Assembly (NCBI GenBank): GCA_964195155.1 | Contig: CAXMOP010000049.1 | Coordinates: forward strand, 1 to 24,875 | Source of the DNA: JACZST01 sp964195155 | Lineage (GTDB): Bacteria > Actinomycetota > Acidimicrobiia > Spongiisociales > UBA5794 | DNA length: 24,875 nt | Reading direction: 5' to 3' | Shown: positions 21,815-24,875 of the stretch, piece by piece | Layout of the letters: each line of letters starts with the position of its first letter | Position numbering within the stretch: the stretch's first letter is position 1 | Notes under the pieces: generated by a model | Seen by the model: the letters and a program-made list of their open reading frames with translations, nothing else | What the model was told of the DNA's origin: nothing | The model's database searches: none | Program-made: the position numbers and the translations under genes

Positions 21815-22726
21815 TCACGTGCCTTTCGAGCCGCCGGCGTAGATATTCAGCAGCAACTCCTGGGTGAAGATGAAGAAGATGATCAGCGGGATCATCTGAA
21901 ACAACCCGACGGCCGCCACCAGGTTCCAATTCACCGGCGCCGTATCACTAATGAGCTGGTTGAGAAACACCGGCATGTTGGCGACCTTGGTGCCGATGGT
22001 GAAGGTGAAGGGCACGAGGTAGGCGTTCCACCCCACGATGAAGGTGAACAGGGAGAGCGCAGCGATGCCCGGACGCACTTGGGGAATCATGATCTGCCAC
22101 CACACCCGAAAGCGGGACGCCCCGTCGATCAGCGCCGCCCGTTCCATGTCCCAGGAGATATTGTCGAAGAAGCCCTTCATCAGCCAGATACCCAGCGGGA
22201 GCTCGAGAGCGACCATCACCAGCGCCACTCCACCCACCGTGTTGAAGCCGATGAAGCCTCCGATGATCGGGATATCTCCCAGGAAGCGGAGCACGAAGAA
22301 GATGGCGATGAGCAGCATCTCGGCCTTGAAGGCATGCAACACGAGGGTTCCGGTGAGGAAGGTCTTGCGACCGGCGAATTTCATGCGCGACAACGCGTAA
22401 CCACCGGCCGTCGAGGCGATCCCGACACCGATCACCATGAACACCGCAATGAGCAGTGAGTTCACCATGGCGTTCCAGATGGCGCTTTCCAGGACAAAAT
22501 CCCAGTTGGCCAGTGTGAAACCGCCGACTCCCCCTTCGGCGTTGCGGGGCAGGAGACCCTGGGTGCGGAACGAGATCGTGGCGATGATCAACCAGGCGTA
22601 GCCGACGAGAATGGGAATGATCGACAGGATGAGGAAGCCGTACGCAAAATAGCGACCCATCTTCTGCCGGGACTTCGGGAGAGGGCCGGCGGCGGGGCGC
22701 AGTGGTGCAGTCTCAACGGTGGTCAT
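21815..22726 (-). CDS. ABC transporter permease, MalG/UgpE type
   Basis: A 303-residue inner-membrane protein with about six spans, the first near 29-52 after a Pro-rich cytosolic leader. The ATPase-coupling EAA loop is clear: ERAALIDGASRFRVWWQIMIPQ, with the typical E-x-A-x-x-D-G-A and a distal IPQ-x-x-PG. The MalG-like periplasmic loop and the terminal LLNIYAGGSKG ending fit the second-permease class of the CUT1 family. The ATG at 22726 is three bases after the stop of the upstream permease, which indicates translational coupling. It should form the membrane channel with the other permease. Confidence 0.92.
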   Translation of the reverse strand: MTTVETAPLRPAAGPLPKSRQKMGRYFAYGFLILSIIPILVGYAWLIIATISFRTQGLLPRNAEGGVGGFTLANWDFVLESAIWNAMVNSLLIAVFMVIGVGIASTAGGYALSRMKFAGRKTFLTGTLVLHAFKAEMLLIAIFFVLRFLGDIPIIGGFIGFNTVGGVALVMVALELPLGIWLMKGFFDNISWDMERAALIDGASRFRVWWQIMIPQVRPGIAALSLFTFIVGWNAYLVPFTFTIGTKVANMPVFLNQLISDTAPVNWNLVAAVGLFQMIPLIIFFIFTQELLLNIYAGGSKGT

Positions 22727-22729
22727 GGC

Positions 22730-23737
22730 TCACAGGTTCTCGATTCTGGGCTCTTCGATCAGCTCGTTGAACCTGAACAACTTCACGTAGGCGACGGCAA
22801 GCAGCAGCGCAATCGTCACGAGCACGATCGCCCAGGTGGCGCCGTAGCCCCATTGACTGTTCCCGAAATAGGTGGCGAAGGCGCGTTTGTACGAGGTCAG
22901 CGCCCACACCTCGGTGGTGAACAGGCCTGGGCCGCCCTCGGTCAGCAGCAGGATGTACTCGAATGAGGTGAGCAGCGATAGCGTCTGATAGGTCGCGATG
23001 AACAGCAGCGGCCACTTGATCATGGGGAGTTTGATGTCGCGGATGATCCTCCACGTGCCGGCCCCGTCGACCTTGGCCGCCGTCAGGAGATCCTTGGGGA
23101 TCGACTCCAGGGCCGAGGTGAAGATGATCATCCCGAACGAGGCGCCGATGAACCCGTTGGTCAGGATCACAAACGCCCAGGGGCTACCCCCAAAGATGAG
23201 GTTTCCCCCCGACGCCCCGAGAAACTCAGGGACGATCTGGTTGTAGATGCCGAACGGGTCCCCTGCGCCGATGCGCTGCCACATCAGGATGTACACCACC
23301 GACGGTGTCAGACGGGGAAGCAGCCATACCAGCCGGAAGAAGAACCCTGCGCGCCGCGGGATGCTGGTCGTCACCAGCGCCAGCACCAGAGCGAGACCGA
23401 GGTTGAAGAAGATCAGCGTCGTGAAGACATAGAAGACGGTGTTGCGCGCGATCTTGGGGAAAAACGGGTCGGTGAAGAGACGCTCGTAGTTGTCGAGTCC
23501 GATGAAGTTCCACGCCTGGCTGAAGTTGGCGCTGGAGAGGTCGGTAAAGCTGAGGATGAGAAGCAGGAAGCCGGAGGCGACGAAGAAGACCAGCACCAGG
23601 CCCACGGCCGCCGCCATGAAGCCGTAAGCGGACGCCGTGGAGCGCACCCGCCGGCCCAACGGGCGGCGCTGCGGCCCCGGTGCACCGACTGCGGCCCTGG
23701 CCAGGGCATCGGCTTCTTCCTCGATCTGCTTCGTCAC
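22730..23737 (-). CDS. ABC transporter permease, MalF/UgpA type
   Basis: A 335-residue inner-membrane protein. A ~35-residue acidic then Arg-rich cytosolic leader comes before the first span (AYGFMAAAVGLVLVFFVASG). About six spans follow, with the EAA coupling loop LLTAAKVDGAGTWRIIRDIK followed by LPMIKW. The motif WNFIGLDNYERLFTDPFF after the first span is typical of MalF/UgpA-like subunits. The GTG at 23737 follows GAAAGG about eleven bases upstream. It is separated from the binding-protein gene by a strong hairpin (23764-23797), a common way to lower permease expression relative to the binding protein. Confidence 0.92.
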   Translation of the reverse strand: MTKQIEEEADALARAAVGAPGPQRRPLGRRVRSTASAYGFMAAAVGLVLVFFVASGFLLLILSFTDLSSANFSQAWNFIGLDNYERLFTDPFFPKIARNTVFYVFTTLIFFNLGLALVLALVTTSIPRRAGFFFRLVWLLPRLTPSVVYILMWQRIGAGDPFGIYNQIVPEFLGASGGNLIFGGSPWAFVILTNGFIGASFGMIIFTSALESIPKDLLTAAKVDGAGTWRIIRDIKLPMIKWPLLFIATYQTLSLLTSFEYILLLTEGGPGLFTTEVWALTSYKRAFATYFGNSQWGYGATWAIVLVTIALLLAVAYVKLFRFNELIEEPRIENL

Positions 23738-23763
23738 CGGGACGTCACCTTTCTAGCCAGGGA

Positions 23764-23797
23764 GGAGTGGGGGAGGGCCGGAGCCCTCCCCCACTTC
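23764..23797 (-). terminator. Intercistronic hairpin between binding protein and permease genes
   Basis: A 15-bp stem with a 4-base loop: the thirteen innermost pairs are perfect Watson-Crick, then one G-T pair and one more G-C. It lies 16 bases after the stop of the binding-protein gene and 27 before the permease start. No T-run follows on the minus strand, so partial termination or 3'-end protection of the upstream mRNA is more likely than full termination, like the hairpins after malE in enteric bacteria. Confidence 0.75.
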
Positions 23798-23812
23798 CTA
23801 CTGTTGGTGGCG

Positions 23813-24875
23813 TTACTTGATGATCACGTTGTCGCCGAGCTCGTTCTCGAGCTGGTCCACAACGACCTGGACCGCTTCAGCAGGGCTCAGGTCGCCGGAC
23901 TCAACGGCCGAGAGCCCGAGGAAGTACCCCTCAGACCAGGCGCTGAAGAACGGGCTGTTCGGCAGGAACGTCGTGTACTCGAGGATCGGAGCTACCGAAC
24001 TCAGGAACGCCGCACTCGTGTACGGCTCGTAGCTTGCCTGGGATTCCAGGATCCCCAGGTGGCCACTCGCCACCGCATACTCGGTGTTGAGTTCCTTGGT
24101 CGTCGCCTTGGAAATGACCAGGAGGGCCAGATCGGCGTTCTCCGAATCCGAGCTCACCATGTAGAGGAGCGGATGGGTCAGCGTGATCGGTGCGTTGATC
24201 CCCGCAGCAAGAGCCGGGATGGGACCGAAACCGGTGTTTTCGAAGAGATATTCTTCACCACCGAGATCGGCAATGTAGTTGGCAGCCCAGTCCGCCCATT
24301 GCCAGGAACCGCCGTACCAGAAGAGAACGTCTCCTGAGGCAACACCGGTATTCCAGTTCGTCCAGTCACCGTCCATACGGGTGCTAACCACGATGTCACG
24401 GGAAACCGCGTCTCCTATGAGCGCGTAGACCTGCTCCGCGGCCGCAGTGTCATAGATCAAGGCACCGCTGGAGTCCAACAGCTCGCCGCCCGCTGCATAG
24501 TAGTAATACAGGAAGTCGGGGCCGTTGGTGGGTCGATGCCACCAGCCGTTACCCGGTTCCACAACGCCAGCCGCCACGGCGGCCTCTGCGGTGTCGAACA
24601 TGTCCTCCCAGGTGAAAGCGCCACTGGCAAGGTCGGCCGGCAAGGCGTCGATCTCGGCCTGGCTCCAGCCAAGCTCGGCAAGAAGGTCCTTGCGATAGTA
24701 CATCGGCCGTGCCTCAGCATCCTGGGGGACGCCGTAGCGGCGACCGTCTAGCTCAGTAGATGCCCACAGCGACGGGATCACGTCATCGAACTCAGCAAAG
24801 TCGCCAATCTGGTCGGTAAGGTCACTGATGATGCCCGACGTAGCCCAGGCGCCGACGTCCTCATGGCCGGACACC
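23813..24875 (-). CDS. Extracellular solute-binding protein of the ABC importer, partial (5' end outside)
   Basis: The C-terminal 353 residues are visible; the frame is still open at the window edge, so the signal peptide and about the first 80-100 residues are missing. Family 1 binding-protein features are present: YGVPQDAEARPMYYRKDLL (the hinge strand where most CUT1 binding proteins read P-x-x-YYNKDLF), GAFTWEDMFDTAEA, an aromatic-rich ligand cleft (GWWHRP, DFLYYYYAAGGELL, YGGSWQWADWAANY) and a C-terminal helix SPAEAVQVVVDQLENEL. The many tryptophans and tyrosines suggest a sugar-like or polyol ligand, while the operon suggests a glycerol phosphodiester; the sequence alone does not decide. 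In gene order it takes the place of ugpB. Confidence 0.9.
   Translation of the reverse strand, partial: VSGHEDVGAWATSGIISDLTDQIGDFAEFDDVIPSLWASTELDGRRYGVPQDAEARPMYYRKDLLAELGWSQAEIDALPADLASGAFTWEDMFDTAEAAVAAGVVEPGNGWWHRPTNGPDFLYYYYAAGGELLDSSGALIYDTAAAEQVYALIGDAVSRDIVVSTRMDGDWTNWNTGVASGDVLFWYGGSWQWADWAANYIADLGGEEYLFENTGFGPIPALAAGINAPITLTHPLLYMVSSDSENADLALLVISKATTKELNTEYAVASGHLGILESQASYEPYTSAAFLSSVAPILEYTTFLPNSPFFSAWSEGYFLGLSAVESGDLSPAEAVQVVVDQLENELGDNVIIK

Overview
The window is high-GC DNA with dense, mostly same-strand gene runs, GTG starts and short gene overlaps. Gene content suggests an actinomycetote, perhaps an Acidimicrobiia-like soil or water lineage: an aerobic benzoyl-CoA pathway, stand-alone MetE-type methyltransferases, a delta-60 repeat surface protein and a ScyD-like lipoprotein. 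The lineage is inferred from gene content only; no rRNA or tRNA gene was recognised.

Layout. (1) 1-105: last codons of a universal stress protein, which shares its stop tetranucleotide CTAG with a convergent SDR oxidoreductase (102-896, -). (2) 966-2084 (+): MetE-like zinc methyltransferase, divergent from the SDR. (3) 2116-6202 (-): recQ, a Cys/Met-metabolism PLP enzyme and a DUF2652/SRPBCC protein, closely spaced. (4) 6338-6775 (+): DUF1353 protein. (5) 6865-11550 (+): benzoate-CoA ligase, boxC and boxB as a tightly coupled catabolic operon. The ligase makes benzoyl-CoA, BoxB makes the 2,3-epoxide and BoxC hydrolytically cleaves the ring. The reductase BoxA and the aldehyde dehydrogenase BoxD are not in the window. 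(6) 11586-14567 (+): secreted delta-60 repeat protein and a DUF998 membrane protein. (7) 14571-14836: two copies of a ~110 bp inverted-repeat element; a third copy lies at 18283-18393. (8) 14836-15876 (-): second MetE-like protein, divergent from a membrane protein that resembles an anti-sigma factor (16236-16913, +). (9) 17123-18226 (-): ScyD-like lipoprotein. (10) 18393-24875 (-): an ABC importer operon in the order binding protein (cut by the window edge), permease, permease, MalK/UgpC-type ATPase, glycerophosphodiester phosphodiesterase. This is the gene order of E. coli ugpBAECQ. A last gene follows that fuses an N-terminal HAD phosphatase domain to a C-terminal FAM151/Menorin-like domain.

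Two things stand out. The first is the repeat family: three intergenic copies, each at the 3' end of a gene, with related terminal inverted repeats, an internal stem and an apical hairpin that differs in sequence but stays self-complementary. One copy has a perfect 5-bp flanking direct repeat that suggests transposition into a stop codon. The second is the HAD-FAM151 fusion, translationally coupled to a GDPD in a ugp-like operon. It suggests a complete import, phosphodiester cleavage and dephosphorylation module for glycerophosphodiesters or a related phosphodiester.
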